From Agrobacterium genomosp. 13 str. CFBP 6927 (GTDB lineage Bacteria > Pseudomonadota > Alphaproteobacteria > Rhizobiales > Rhizobiaceae): a stretch of 64,000 bases of DNA. Position 1 is the stretch's first letter; the number at the start of each line of letters is the position of its first letter. This document shows positions 26,078-36,800 of this stretch, in pieces. The notes under the pieces were generated by a model. It ran no database searches, had not been told where the DNA came from, and was given only the letters and a program-made list of their open reading frames with translations. The position numbers were made by a program, and so were the translations under genes. The DNA is taken from the NCBI GenBank assembly GCA_900012615.1, contig LT009756.1, positions 2,764,325-2,828,324 on the forward strand, given 5' to 3'.

Positions 26078-28759
26078 ATGGGCAGAATGCAATCTCCGAC
26101 ATTCGATGGTCGTCACACGCGCTTCGTGCTGACGGCGTTTTTCGTGCGGCAGATCATGGCTCTCGCCGGTTTCGCTTTGCTGGCCACGATTTCACTGGGT
26201 ATTGCGGCCCTCGCCACATGGAATGTGGCGGATCCGAGCCTCTCCTATGCCACGGGAAACCAGCCTACCAATCTTCTGGGTTACAGCGGCGCCATCTTCG
26301 CCGATATCGTGATGCAGTTCCTCGGGCTCTCCGCAATCATCTCGCTTTTGCCGGTCATTGCCTGGGCGATCGCGCTCATCGCCGGACGCAGGTTCAACCG
26401 GATACCCGCCCGCCTCGTTGCCTGGGTTGCCGGCGCCATCGTCTGCGCCGCTTCGCTCGGCTGTTTTCCAGCACCCGTAACCTGGCCGCTGCCAAACGGC
26501 ATTGGCGGCGTTATCGGTGATATGATCCTGCGCTTCCCCGCCCTTTTCATCGGCGCTTACCCAACCGGCACCATTGCGACAGTACTGGGCGTTATATTTG
26601 CGGCTCCCGCTGCCTGGCTGATGCTCTTTGCCGCCGGCCTCATGGGAAGCCCGGAAGATAGCCTGGAACTGGAAGAACGCGCGCCGGTGTCGAACAAGGC
26701 ACGCGCCGTCCGTGAGGCTGAAGAAGACGATGACGACGGTGAAGGCTTCTTCGCCAATATCCTCGCTTTTGGCGCCATGGCACATTACTGGTACATCACC
26801 CAGGCCCGCCTTCGCCGCCTGTTTGGCATCAAGTCCAAATCCCTGCATGACGAATTCGAACATCCCTATGATTTCAACGAATATGAATTCGGCACGTTGA
26901 ACGAACCGTCCCGCCTCAAGACGGCGATCAACCGCCTCGACCAGCGCGCGGAACCGTCTTTCGAGGAACGCGCCGCATCGCGCCGGCAGATGTCGCCTCC
27001 CTCCATCGCACTCGATCATGATGGTGACATGGATGACGAGCTGCATTTCGATACGGACGGGCGACGCCTGCCAAACGGTATTCTCTCGGACGATGACAGT
27101 GCCGACGAATCCGACCCGAAGTTCATTGCAAGACAGGCACCGGGACGCGGTCAGCCCAGAATAACCGCCCCCTCCGCACGCCCAAAGCCGAGCGAGCGCG
27201 TGGCACGCGAGGCGCAGGCCTCCTTCATCGCCGCCGACGGTTTCCAGCTGCCCTCCGTCCATCTTCTGGCGGAGCCGAAGAATATCGTGCGCGACAACAC
27301 GCTGAGCGAGGAAGTGCTGGAGCAGAATGCCCGCCTGCTCGAAGGCGTTCTCGAGGATTTCGGCGTCAAGGGCGAGATCATTCATGTTCGCCCCGGCCCG
27401 GTCGTGACACTCTACGAACTGGAACCGGCACCCGGCATCAAATCCTCGCGCGTCATCGGCCTTGCGGATGATATCGCCCGCTCCATGAGCGCCATTGCCG
27501 CGCGCGTTGCCGTCGTTCCCGGCCGCAACGCCATCGGCATCGAGCTTCCGAACCAGACCCGAGAAACTGTGTTCCTGCGTGAACTGGTTGGCAGCCGCGA
27601 TTTCGAAAACAGCAAGGCCAAGCTTGCCATGGCGCTCGGCAAGACCATTGGCGGCGAACCCGTCATCGCCGATCTCGCCAAGATGCCGCATCTGCTCGTT
27701 GCCGGTACAACGGGTTCGGGCAAATCCGTCGCCATCAACACCATGATCCTCTCGCTCATTTACCGCATGTCGCCGGAACAGTGCCGCCTGATCATGATCG
27801 ATCCGAAAATGCTGGAACTGTCGATCTATGACGGCATTCCACATCTGCTCTCCCCTGTTGTGACCGATCCGAAAAAGGCCGTTGTTGCCCTGAAGTGGAC
27901 GGTGCGCGAGATGGAAGAGCGCTACAAGAAAATGTCGAAGATCGGCGTTCGCAACATCGACGGCTTCAATAGCCGCGTGCAGCAGGCTCTCGACAAGGGC
28001 GAAATCCTCACCCGCACGGTGCAGACCGGCTTCGACCGCCAGACCGGCGAGGCGATGTATGAAACGGAAGAGTTCGACCTGAAGCCCCTGCCCTATATCG
28101 TCGTCATCATCGACGAAATGGCCGATCTGATGATGGTAGCAGGCAAGGACATTGAAGGCGCCGTACAGCGTCTGGCGCAGATGGCCCGCGCCGCCGGCAT
28201 CCATGTTATCATGGCGACCCAGCGTCCGTCCGTCGACGTCATCACCGGCACCATCAAGGCAAACTTCCCGACCCGCATCTCCTTCCAGGTGACGTCGAAG
28301 ATCGACAGCCGCACCATTCTGGGCGAGCAGGGCGCCGAACAGCTGCTCGGCATGGGTGACATGCTCTATATGGCCGGTGGCGGCCGCATCCAGCGTGTGC
28401 ACGGCCCGTTCGTCTCCGACAACGAAGTGGAGGAGATCGTCGCTTATTTGAAGACCCAGGGATCGCCGGAATATCTGGAAGCGATCACCGAGGAAGACGA
28501 CGAGGAAGGTAATGCCGGCGGCCCGGCCGGGACAGGCAATTTCTCCGATTCGGAAGACCCTTACGATCAGGCCGTGGCGGTCGTGCTGAGGGACGGCAAG
28601 GCATCCACCTCCTATGTGCAGCGGCGTCTGGGCATCGGCTACAACCGCGCCGCCTCGCTGATCGAGCGCATGGAACAGGAAGGCATTATCGGCCCCGCCA
28701 ACCATGCCGGAAAACGCGAAATCCTCGTACCGACGGAATCAGACATCATCGAGCGATAA
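26078..28759 (+). CDS. ftsK: DNA translocase FtsK
   Basis: An 893-residue division-site DNA pump. The N-terminal 190 residues hold four membrane helices. A 200-residue acidic and proline-containing linker follows, then the alpha/beta motor domains from about residue 410, with Walker [13 protein letters not shown] (about 542) and Walker [13 protein letters not shown] (about 677). The C-terminal gamma winged helix ([21 protein letters not shown], about 845) recognises KOPS sites and activates XerCD. The start is uncertain between ATG at 26078 and ATG at 26087. An upstream in-frame extension to 25742 overlaps amtB and is rejected. The short linker and four helices are normal for alphaproteobacterial FtsK. 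Confidence 0.95.
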   Translation: MGRMQSPTFDGRHTRFVLTAFFVRQIMALAGFALLATISLGIAALATWNVADPSLSYATGNQPTNLLGYSGAIFADIVMQFLGLSAIISLLPVIAWAIALIAGRRFNRIPARLVAWVAGAIVCAASLGCFPAPVTWPLPNGIGGVIGDMILRFPALFIGAYPTGTIATVLGVIFAAPAAWLMLFAAGLMGSPEDSLELEERAPVSNKARAVREAEEDDDDGEGFFANILAFGAMAHYWYITQARLRRLFGIKSKSLHDEFEHPYDFNEYEFGTLNEPSRLKTAINRLDQRAEPSFEERAASRRQMSPPSIALDHDGDMDDELHFDTDGRRLPNGILSDDDSADESDPKFIARQAPGRGQPRITAPSARPKPSERVAREAQASFIAADGFQLPSVHLLAEPKNIVRDNTLSEEVLEQNARLLEGVLEDFGVKGEIIHVRPGPVVTLYELEPAPGIKSSRVIGLADDIARSMSAIAARVAVVPGRNAIGIELPNQTRETVFLRELVGSRDFENSKAKLAMALGKTIGGEPVIADLAKMPHLLVAGTTGSGKSVAINTMILSLIYRMSPEQCRLIMIDPKMLELSIYDGIPHLLSPVVTDPKKAVVALKWTVREMEERYKKMSKIGVRNIDGFNSRVQQALDKGEILTRTVQTGFDRQTGEAMYETEEFDLKPLPYIVVIIDEMADLMMVAGKDIEGAVQRLAQMARAAGIHVIMATQRPSVDVITGTIKANFPTRISFQVTSKIDSRTILGEQGAEQLLGMGDMLYMAGGGRIQRVHGPFVSDNEVEEIVAYLKTQGSPEYLEAITEEDDEEGNAGGPAGTGNFSDSEDPYDQAVAVVLRDGKASTSYVQRRLGIGYNRAASLIERMEQEGIIGPANHAGKREILVPTESDIIER

Positions 28760-28860
28760 CGTCCGCAACCAAGCGGGGTTGAGAAGCGTTATTACACGCT
28801 TTCAACGTCATGAAGCCGCCGCCTTTTATGCGGACAATCGCTGCGATGAAGGAGAACAGA

Positions 28861-29535
28861 ATGAACGACCTCACCACCGGCGAAACTGCAGCCGCAAACG
28901 CACCGCAAAACGGCGTGACGCGACGCGGCGTGCTGACGGCATTTTCCATGGCAGCCGCCATGGCCGGCCTGTCGCCGCTCAACGCATTTGCGCAGGCCGC
29001 CGGCAATGGCGCGACCGCGCAGAAAATCGCCAACCACTTCTCGTCTGTCAAAACCATGATGGGTGAATTTGTACAATTCGGTCCCCGTGGTGAGCAGACC
29101 GGCGGCAAATTTTACATCGAGCGGCCGGGCAAGCTTCGCTTCAATTATGAGGACCCCTCGCCCATGCGCGTCATCGCCGATGGCAAGAATGTCGTCATAG
29201 GCAACATGAAGCTGAAGACATGGGATCTCTATCCGCTGTCGAAGACCCCTCTCAGCCTGCTTTTGTCCGACAAGATCGACCTCGGCAACCAGAAGGTCCG
29301 GGACGTGAAGGAAGAGTCGGACCTGACCACCATCGTGCTCGGCGACAAGAGCATTTTTGGTGATTCCACCATTACCCTGATGTTCGACCCGAAAACCTTC
29401 GATCTGAGGCAGTGGACGACGACCGACGCCCAGAACAAGGACACGACCGTCATGATCTTCAACGTCCAGACGGGCGTGAACCTTGACGAACGCGTCTTCA
29501 ACATCAATTACGAGGAAGTCCGCAAACGCGGCTGA
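28861..29535 (+). CDS. lolA: outer-membrane lipoprotein carrier protein LolA
   Basis: A 224-residue periplasmic chaperone that carries lipoproteins from the LolCDE complex to the outer membrane. The start at 28861 follows AAGGAGAACAG. Conserved parts are MMGEFVQFGPRGEQTGGKFY, IERPGKLRFNYEDPSPMRVIADG (residues 80-102) and DLRQWTTTDAQNKDTTVMI. The signal peptide is odd for this family: it contains VTRRGVLTAF, a twin-arginine-like motif, before a hydrophobic stretch ending NAFAQA near residue 46. It is placed between ftsK and xthA and closed by a terminator. Confidence 0.92.
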   Translation: MNDLTTGETAAANAPQNGVTRRGVLTAFSMAAAMAGLSPLNAFAQAAGNGATAQKIANHFSSVKTMMGEFVQFGPRGEQTGGKFYIERPGKLRFNYEDPSPMRVIADGKNVVIGNMKLKTWDLYPLSKTPLSLLLSDKIDLGNQKVRDVKEESDLTTIVLGDKSIFGDSTITLMFDPKTFDLRQWTTTDAQNKDTTVMIFNVQTGVNLDERVFNINYEEVRKRG

Positions 29536-29561
29536 GGTTTCGAACCTGCGAGAATTCTTCT

Positions 29562-29587
29562 AAAGGCGGCCTTGCGGCCGCCTTTTT
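29562..29587 (+). terminator. rho-independent terminator after lolA
   Basis: Ten-bp stem AAAGGCGGCC / GGCCGCCTTT with a 4-nt loop and T run, 26 nt after the lolA stop. Confidence 0.93.
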
Positions 29588-29756
29588 ATTTTGCCGCTAA
29601 AGTCCATTCCCGTTTTCGTCGTGATGTTATAAGCCTGCGCTCCGGAAACATGCTCCGAAACAACGGGCTTCGGGGCAACAGCGCATTTCCAGGAAAAGTG
29701 GCCATCGGTTTTCCGTCCGGACATGCGACAAAACACTCTAGAAGCGGAGCACATGC

Positions 29757-30560
29757 ATGTCGTTTTCGATAACAACCTGGAACATCAACTCGGTCAGGCT
29801 CAGAATGCCGATCGTTGAGCAGTTTCTGGTGCGTTACAAACCCGACATTCTCTGCCTGCAGGAAACGAAATGCCCGAATGGCGAATTTCCGATGAAGCCG
29901 CTGAAGGCGCTCGGTTATGAGCACGTCATCATCCACGGCCAGAAGGGCTATCACGGGGTGGCCATCGCCTCGAAAATCCCCCTCACCGAAGATCATCGGC
30001 AGGACTATTGCGGGATTGGAGACGCACGGCATATTTCCGCGATTTTTCAGGTGGGATCGCGCCGCGTTCGGCTGCACAATTTCTACGTTCCCGCCGGCGG
30101 CGACGAACCAGATCGTTCGATAAATCCCAAATTCGGCCACAAGCTGGATTTCATCGAGGAAATGAAGGCGCTCCGCGCCGATGGTGTGCCCGGCACCTCT
30201 TCCATTCTCGTCGGCGATCTCAATATCGCACCGCTTGAAAATGACGTCTGGTCTCACAAGCAGCTGCTGAAGATCGTCAGCCATACGCCGGTGGAAACCG
30301 ACGGCATGCTCGACATCATGAAGAAGGGCAACTGGCTCGATCTGATGCGGCTGAACGTGCCTGATAGTGAAAAGATTTATACCTGGTGGAGCTACCGCGC
30401 CAAGGATTGGGAAGCCGCAGACCGTGGCCGCCGTCTCGACCACATCTGGTCATCTCAGGATCTAGGTCCCTCGCTTGAAAAAATCGACATATTGCGCGAG
30501 GCCCGCGGCTGGAACCGGCCATCGGACCACGTCCCGGTTACGGCCCATTTCCGTTTCTGA
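29757..30560 (+). CDS. xthA: exodeoxyribonuclease III / AP endonuclease
   Basis: A 267-residue member of the exonuclease-endonuclease-phosphatase fold that cuts DNA 5' of abasic sites and has 3' exonuclease and phosphatase activity. The N-terminus shows TTWNINSVRLR and CLQETK, with the metal-binding glutamate near residue 36. The middle holds HNFYVPAGGDEPD (about 104) and VGDLNIAP (about 154). The C-terminus has RRLDHIW and SDHVPVTAHF, the catalytic Asp-His pair. Length and motifs match E. coli XthA. It converges on the cyclic-nucleotide-binding gene with a 19-nt gap. Confidence 0.95.
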   Translation: MSFSITTWNINSVRLRMPIVEQFLVRYKPDILCLQETKCPNGEFPMKPLKALGYEHVIIHGQKGYHGVAIASKIPLTEDHRQDYCGIGDARHISAIFQVGSRRVRLHNFYVPAGGDEPDRSINPKFGHKLDFIEEMKALRADGVPGTSSILVGDLNIAPLENDVWSHKQLLKIVSHTPVETDGMLDIMKKGNWLDLMRLNVPDSEKIYTWWSYRAKDWEAADRGRRLDHIWSSQDLGPSLEKIDILREARGWNRPSDHVPVTAHFRF

Positions 30561-30579
30561 GCATGTGGTTTGAGCGGCG

Positions 30580-31035
30580 TCAGGCGAAGCGGTTCTGCAA
30601 ACGGGCCGCACCTGTTGCCAGAGCCGCGATATTGTCGCGAATGCGCGCCGATACGATATCGGCAACCTCCGGAAACTCCTCTACCAGCCGGTGAAAGAGG
30701 ATACGCGTGATGCGGATGACCTCGGAATCCTCCGCGGCCACAGCGGTGAATTTCCGTTCGCAGAGCGTAAAAAGCGCCAGTTCGGAAAGCAGGGCACCCT
30801 TGCCGGGCGTCGCCTGCAGCACGGGCTTGCCGTCCCTTCCTGCCGTAAAAAGCTCGAAATGGCCCGATGTCACCGCAAAGGCGCATTCAGCCGGCGAATG
30901 TTCCCGAAACAGTGTCTGGCCTGCCGAGACGCGGCGACGCTCCGCGCCGAAGGCAATCAGCCGCAGCTGGTCATCGCTGAAGCCCGCAAACAACGGCACT
31001 TGCCCCAGAAGCATGATATCGTCCGTCAACGCCAT
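30580..31035 (-). CDS. stand-alone cyclic nucleotide-binding domain protein (Crp/Fnr-like)
   Basis: A 151-residue protein made of one cyclic nucleotide-binding domain. LFREHSPAECAFAVTSGHFEL and KGALLSELALFTLCERKFTAVAAEDSEVIRI match the beta-roll and the phosphate-binding cassette. The classic cassette arginine is replaced or displaced (CERKFT). There is no helix-turn-helix: the protein ends after the hinge helix (FHRLVEEFPEVADIVSARIR). It is therefore unlikely to bind DNA by itself and may regulate a partner protein. It lies 158 nt downstream of the OmpR-type regulator gene on the same strand, with a hairpin between. Confidence 0.85.
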   Translation of the reverse strand: MALTDDIMLLGQVPLFAGFSDDQLRLIAFGAERRRVSAGQTLFREHSPAECAFAVTSGHFELFTAGRDGKPVLQATPGKGALLSELALFTLCERKFTAVAAEDSEVIRITRILFHRLVEEFPEVADIVSARIRDNIAALATGAARLQNRFA

Positions 31036-31116
31036 GTTTGATCGCTACTCCAGAAAGCCGCCTGCCCTACTATAGCGGTTTTCCAATATCGGTCTTCAAA
31101 ATACAAGCAGTTAGAA

Positions 31117-31145
31117 CGCCGTGCGTTTTTTTCAAACGCACGGCG
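31117..31145 (-). terminator. hairpin downstream of the response-regulator gene
   Basis: Twelve-bp perfect stem CGCCGTGCGTTT / AAACGCACGGCG with a 5-nt loop, 48 nt after the regulator stop. The following T run is weak, so termination may be partial. Confidence 0.7.
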
Positions 31146-31193
31146 CCAGCTTTAGAATACGGATGTAATACCTAGCGATCAGACTATCCCGGT

Positions 31194-31877
31194 TCAGGGA
31201 ACGATCTTGTAGCCGCCGTTCTCGGTCACCAGAATTTCAGCGTTGGAAGGGTCACGCTCGATCTTCTGGCGCAGGCGGTAGACATGCGTTTCGAGCGTGT
31301 GCGTGGTCACGCCGGAATTATAACCCCAGACCTCTTCCAAGAGGACATCGCGTGTAACGACGGTGCTTCCGGCGCGGTAAAGGTAACGGATGATCGCCGC
31401 TTCCTTTTCCGTCAGCCGGATTTTCTTGCCGTCTTCCGTCGTCAGCAGCTTCTGGCTGGGCTTGAACTGATAGGGACCAACGGTGAAAACCGCGTCCTCA
31501 CTCTGTTCATATTGGCGCAGCTGCGCGCGGATACGCGCCAGAAGAACGGCAAAACGAAAAGGCTTTGTCACATAGTCATTCGCGCCGGCTTCAAGCCCGA
31601 GTATGGTATCGGAATCGGTGTCGTGCCCGGTCAGCATGATGATCGGCGCCTTGAAACCGCCCTTGCGCAGCAGCTTCACCGCTTCACGCCCATCCATATC
31701 CGGAAGACCGACATCCATGATAAGAAGATCGACCTGGGCGCTCTTGGCGGTCTGCATTGCCTGTGCGGCGTTTGCGCCGCTGAGCAGCGAGAATTCCTCA
31801 TAAGGAGACAGTTGCTCGGTCAGCGTCTCCCGAAGATCGTCGTCATCGTCCACCAGAAGGATAGTGCGAGCCGTCAT
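31194..31877 (-). CDS. OmpR-family response regulator, CenR/OtpR-like
   Basis: A 227-residue two-domain regulator. The receiver domain has the acidic cluster VDDDDDLRE, the phospho-acceptor aspartate 55 in LLIMDVGLPDMDG, the MLTGHD threonine and the YVTKPF lysine. The output domain is a winged helix (KIRLTEKEAAIIRYLYRAG to THTLETHVYRLRQKIERDP). From memory it resembles the CenR/OtpR group, which controls envelope integrity in Caulobacter and Brucella. No partner kinase is adjacent, which also fits CenR. The group assignment is moderate; the OmpR family call is firm. Confidence 0.9.
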   Translation of the reverse strand: MTARTILLVDDDDDLRETLTEQLSPYEEFSLLSGANAAQAMQTAKSAQVDLLIMDVGLPDMDGREAVKLLRKGGFKAPIIMLTGHDTDSDTILGLEAGANDYVTKPFRFAVLLARIRAQLRQYEQSEDAVFTVGPYQFKPSQKLLTTEDGKKIRLTEKEAAIIRYLYRAGSTVVTRDVLLEEVWGYNSGVTTHTLETHVYRLRQKIERDPSNAEILVTENGGYKIVP

Positions 31878-32109
31878 TCGGATTCTCAGCCTTTCTTACT
31901 TTAGCGCACCAGCCCGGAAATCGCGTTCGATTCTCGGAAAGCACGATGCGTAGTTTAAAAGAGTTAGAGCATCCTTTGTGCCTGCTAAGGGACGCATGGT
32001 GCTCTAATTGTCAGCCAATTCAGCGGTTTGCCGATAAAAGGTCAACCCATTGCCATGATATTACGAAGTGCTATGACTTCACGTTAGATAACCTGCAAAG
32101 CAAAATCTC

Positions 32110-32667
32110 GTGAAAAACATGAGCAAACAGCCCGTAAAGCAACATAAACGCGCATTGACGCTCATGGTTCGGCCGGCGCCTTCGAAAATAAGCCGGGCGA
32201 TCGTTCAGCTCGGACATCTCACCTTTCCCGCCGCAATCGGACGCAATGGCCGCACCGCGCTGAAACGCGAGGGAGACGGAAAATCCCCCATTTCCACCAC
32301 CCGCCTGCTGCACGGCTTTTATCGCGGCGATCGCAACACCGCCATCGCCACGGCATTGCCGATGCAACGGACGCGACCATCCATGCTGTGGTGCGACGAG
32401 CCGAGCAACGCCAATTACAACAGGCTGGTCAAAGCACCCTTTGCATCAAGCCATGAAGAGATGATGCGAAAGGACGGTCTTTACGACGTCTGCCTGGTGC
32501 TCGACTGGAACATCACCACCAGAAGCCGCAACCGCGGCTCGGCGATCTTCATGCACCTGATACGCCCGGGGTATGAACCGACCGCAGGCTGCGTCGCTCT
32601 CCGTCCCCGCGATATGCGGCGTATCCTGCCGCACCTGCGCAAGGGCACAAAAATCCGCATCCTGTGA
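32110..32667 (+). CDS. L,D-transpeptidase catalytic-domain protein (YkuD)
   Basis: A 185-residue protein containing only a YkuD domain. The active-site region is GSAIFMHLIRPGYEPTAGCV (histidine near 148, catalytic cysteine near 161), followed by LRPRDMRRIL. Such enzymes form 3-3 cross-links in peptidoglycan or attach proteins to it. No signal peptide or membrane helix is visible: the N-terminus is basic (KNMSKQPVKQHKRALTLM). That is unexpected for a periplasmic enzyme, although short rhizobial paralogues of this kind exist. The start is GTG at 32110 or ATG at 32119. It converges on carD across a terminator. Confidence 0.82.
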   Translation: MKNMSKQPVKQHKRALTLMVRPAPSKISRAIVQLGHLTFPAAIGRNGRTALKREGDGKSPISTTRLLHGFYRGDRNTAIATALPMQRTRPSMLWCDEPSNANYNRLVKAPFASSHEEMMRKDGLYDVCLVLDWNITTRSRNRGSAIFMHLIRPGYEPTAGCVALRPRDMRRILPHLRKGTKIRIL

Positions 32668-32687
32668 AGCGCGCCCTGCAGCCGGGC

Positions 32688-32718
32688 AAAAAAAACCCGC
32701 CATCAAGGCGGGTTTTTT
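32688..32718. terminator. bidirectional terminator between the L,D-transpeptidase gene and carD
   Basis: AAAAAACCCGCC pairs with GGCGGGTTTTTT around a 5-nt loop. A and T runs on both sides suit both converging transcripts. Confidence 0.93.
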
Positions 32719-32737
32719 AGACGGAAAAGGCCGGTTA

Positions 32738-33307
32738 TTAAGCGGCTTCGTCCTGAGAATCGTCTTCTTCAACGGTCTTGCCGCGCTTGGGGCCTTTGGC
32801 AAGGTTGACTTCCACCAGGCGGACAGCCTCGGTTTCAGACATTTTGTTGACGGCGGCGATTTCGCGCGCCATGCGGTCGAGAGCAGCTTCGTAAAGCTGA
32901 CGCTCGGAATAGGACTGCTCCGGCTGGTTTTCGGCACGGTAGAGATCGCGCACCACTTCCGCAATCGCGATAAGATCGCCGGAATTGATCTTTGCATCAT
33001 ATTCCTGAGCGCGGCGCGACCACATGGTACGCTTCACACGCGCCTTGCCCTGCACCACTTTCAGTGCCCGCTCGACAAAATCGCCTTCGGAAAGCTTGCG
33101 CATGCCGATGCTCACGGCTTTTGCGACGGGAACTTTAAGACGCATCTTGTCTTTTTCGAAATCGATGACAAAAAGCTCAAGCTTCATGCCGGCGACTTCT
33201 TGTTCCTCGATGGCAGAAATGGTACCGACACCATGAGCGGGATACACAATCGCTTCACCGGTCTTGAAACCGTGATGTGCTGGAGATTTCTTCTGCTGGG
33301 TCGTCAT
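32738..33307 (-). CDS. carD: CarD-family transcriptional regulator
   Basis: A 189-residue protein with the CarD/TRCF RNA-polymerase-interaction domain at the N-terminus: FKTGEAIVYPAHGVGTISAIEE and LELFVIDFEKDKMRLKVPV. A helical DNA-contacting C-terminal domain follows (RRAQEYDAKINSGDLIAIAE, SERQLYEAALDRM). CarD stabilises the open promoter complex, and in alphaproteobacteria it takes part in rRNA and stress control. The tail is acidic (EEDDSQDEAA). The start at 33307 gives MTTQQKKSPAHHGFKTGE, the rhizobial form. Confidence 0.93.
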   Translation of the reverse strand: MTTQQKKSPAHHGFKTGEAIVYPAHGVGTISAIEEQEVAGMKLELFVIDFEKDKMRLKVPVAKAVSIGMRKLSEGDFVERALKVVQGKARVKRTMWSRRAQEYDAKINSGDLIAIAEVVRDLYRAENQPEQSYSERQLYEAALDRMAREIAAVNKMSETEAVRLVEVNLAKGPKRGKTVEEDDSQDEAA

Positions 33308-33849
33308 TCGTTCTAAAAACTCCCTGTTACATACCCGGCAATGCCGGGGTTGGGTCGGTCAGGCCCTGATGAGACGGGGGAACCGTCAGGTGACTCCGCA
33401 CTGGTCCAGCCGTGCACGCAAAAACACACCTTCCCGTCTTGCGGGGTTCGATAACGTAAACGCTCGATATGTCACGGAAACCGCGTGCAAAAGAGGTGTT
33501 GCTTTCGTGGTGTTTTTGGGCACACAAATGCCACGCTGTGGATCAGTGTCGTTGGTGTACCACAAAAATAGGCGCAAATCAATAATTTGCTTCGACCGTG
33601 GCCGCAACATCACATGGCAGTCCAAGAACCGCCTAAAAATTAGCCGCAAAAATACTGTCGAATGCTTTGAGACAGACCCTCATGGCAAAAGAAGCAAAAA
33701 AATTTCACTTACCGACTGAAGAAACACGAAAGCCTCTTAAACTCTTCGTAATTCCACGCCAATATCCGATTCGACTGAAAAGGCAAAATCCGTAAATTGG
33801 CGGTGCTTTTTTTAAATTAAAGTGTGATTTTTGGAGGAATCCACGTCAA
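33308..33849. other. 542-bp AT-richer intergenic stretch between carD and the NAD-GDH gene
   Basis: The stretch holds the divergent promoters of carD and the glutamate dehydrogenase. AT content rises towards 33849. One possible 37-codon frame (33682-33795) has no ribosome-binding site. No tRNA, palindrome of note or recognised operator was seen. Confidence 0.6.
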
Positions 33850-36800
33850 ATGGGCTACAGAAATAATCCAAAACGCGAAAAACAGATCGAAAAAGCGCGT
33901 CAGCAGGCAATTGCCGAAAATGTCCAATTTCTTGATCCAGGTATTCTTTATGGAAGGGCAAGCGCCGACGATATAGAATATTATTCCGCAGAGATGCTGG
34001 CAGCGAGCGCCGCTCACAGTTTCGGCGCGCTGTCGCACTGGACCGGAGAGGCGCCCCATATCAGCATCACGCAGGTGGAGGGCGTTTCCCCGCGGGATAT
34101 TCCTGTAACGGTTCTCACGATTATCGGCCGCAACATGCCGTTCCTCTATGATTCCGTCATGGGCGAAGTCACAAGCAGCTATCGTGGACTTTATCTTGCG
34201 GTGCATCCGATCCTCGTTCGCGACGACACCGCCCAGGCAGGTTACCGCCTTGCGGAGCCCGAAGATGATCCCACCGAGAATATCAGCCTCATCCAGCTGC
34301 ATATCGCGCCGCTGACCGCGCAGGCCGCCGCAACGCTGGAAGAACGGCTGCGTTTCGTCCTGGCGCAGGTCCAGTTCGCCTACCGCGACTGGCGGCCCAT
34401 GCTGGCAAAGCTCGATGAGGCGCTGGACGAGCTCTCAAAGCGCGGCTCGTCGCGGCGCAAGACCGAGCGGACGGAAGCCGTCGAATTCCTCAACTGGCTT
34501 CGCAACGACAATTTCACTTTCCTCGGCATGCGCGACTACACCTATTCCGGCAAGGGAAAGAACGCGAAGATCGAACGCGGTGACGGCGTCGGTCTCGGCA
34601 GCCTCAGCGATCCGGATGTGCGTGTTCTGCGCCTCGGCAAGAATGCCGTGACGACGACGCCGGAAATTCTTGCCTTCCTCGATGGCCCGGATTTCCTCAT
34701 CGTCACCAAGGCGAATGTGAAGTCCATCGTGCATCGCCGCGCCTATATGGATTATATCGGCATCAAGCGCTTTGACGAGGACGGTAATGTCATTGGCGAA
34801 TTGCGTATCGTCGGCCTGTTCACCGCCACGGCCTATACGCGTTCGGTCAAGCAGATACCGCTGCTGCGCGCCAAGGTGGCCGATGTCGAGCGGCACTTCG
34901 GTTTCGATCCGAACAGCCATTCCGGCCGCATCCTGCAGAACACGCTGGAAGCCTATCCCCGCGACGATCTCTTCCAGATCGAAACGGATTTGCTGATCCG
35001 CTTCATCGAGCAGATCATGGAATTGAGCGACCGTCCGCGCGTGCGTGTCCTCGCCCGCATCGACCGTTTCGACCGCTTCGTCTCGGCCATCATTTTCGTG
35101 CCGCGCGAGGAATACAATTCCTATGTGCGCGAGAAGATCGGCGACTATCTGAGCAAGGTCTATGACGGGCATATTTCCGCCTATTATCCTGCCTTCCCAG
35201 AAGGGGCTGTCGCCCGCGTCCACTTCATCGTCGGCCGCACGGAAGGCAAGACGCCTCGTATCGCCCAGGATAAGCTCGAAGATGCCGTCAGCGATATCGC
35301 CGCACGCTGGATAGACCATTTTGTCACCCTCTCCGAGCCGGGTGCTCCGGTGCTGGAGGTGGATCAGGCCTATCAGGAAGCCTTCACGCCGGAAGAGGCG
35401 ATCGGCGACATGACGGATATCCTGGCCGCCGTAAAAGGCGAGCCAGTCCGCATTGAGTTCTACCAGCAGGAAGGCCAATCGGCCGACACTCTTTCGCTGA
35501 AGATATTCCATCGCGACGGCCACCTGCCGCTCTCGCGGCGCGTGCCACTGCTCGAAAATCTGGGCTTCAACGTCATCAGCGAGCGCACCTTCGACGTTGG
35601 TGTCGTTTCGGATGGCGAAAAGCGCGACATCGTGCTGCATGACATGGAACTATCCGTCGCCAAGGGCACGACGCTCGATCTGCCGCATTATGGGCAGAAA
35701 CTGGAAGAGGCTTTTCTTGCCGCCTTCTCCGGCAAGGTGGATAACGACAACTTCAACCGCCTGATCCTCGCCTGCGGCCTGACCGTGCGTGAAGTGTCCG
35801 TGCTGCGCGCCTATGCCCGTTATCTGCGCCAGACCGGCATTGTCTATTCGCAGGAGCATATTTCCGAAACGCTCTTCAAATACCCGGCCATTTCCCGGAA
35901 TATTTTCGCGCTTTTCAAGGCTGGCTTCGATCCATCCATCGAAGAAAAGAAGCGGCTGAAGAAACTCGCGGAGATACACAAGGCGATAGAGACCGCATTG
36001 AGCGGCGTTCCCAACCTCGACGAGGACCGTACGCTGAGGCGCTACGTCAACGCCATCGACGCGACACTTCGCACCAACTACTTCCAGAAAAATGCCGACG
36101 GCACGCCGCGTGACCTATTGGCGTTCAAGTTCGATCCGAAACATCTGGATGGCCTGCCCGATCCGCGTCCCTTCCGCGAAATCTTCGTTTATGGAACCGA
36201 GGTTGAAGGCGTGCACCTGCGCTTCGGCAAGGTCGCGCGCGGCGGTCTTCGCTGGTCGGATCGCGGCCAGGATTACCGCACGGAAGTGCTCGGTCTCGTC
36301 AAGGCGCAGCAGGTCAAGAACGCGGTGATCGTACCAGTCGGCGCCAAGGGCGGCTTCTTCCCGAAGAACCTGCCCGTTGGCGGTTCCCGCGACGAGGTCT
36401 TCAACGCCGGCCGCGAAGCCTACAAGACCTACATCCGCACCCTGCTCTCCATCACCGACAATATCGTCGACGACGCCATCGTGCCGCCGGCCGATACGCT
36501 GCGGCTGGATGGTGACGACCCCTATTTCGTCGTCGCCGCCGACAAGGGAACGGCAACCTTCTCCGATACGGCGAACGGCCTTGCCCACGACGCCGGCTTC
36601 TGGCTGGACGATGCCTTCGCATCGGGCGGCTCGGCCGGTTACGACCACAAGAAGATGGGCATCACCGCGCGGGGCGCATGGGAGACGGTGAAACGCCATT
36701 TCCGTGAAATGGATACCGACATCCAGACCACCCCCTTCACGGTGGCGGGTGTGGGTGACATGTCCGGCGACGTTTTCGGCAATGGCATGTTGCTGTCGGA

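Noticed and set aside
26192-28705. An 837-codon open frame opposite ftsK
   Set aside because: Same mirror effect; no recognisable motif, and the ftsK frame carries all the conserved domains.
33369-33719. A 116-codon frame between carD and NAD-GDH
   Set aside because: No ribosome-binding site, no motif, and poor codon use in an AT-rich promoter region.
33682-33795. A 37-codon frame (MAKEAKKFHLPTEETRKP...) before the NAD-GDH gene
   Set aside because: The product looks protein-like but has no ribosome-binding site, and its AT-rich codons differ from the neighbours; kept only as a possibility.
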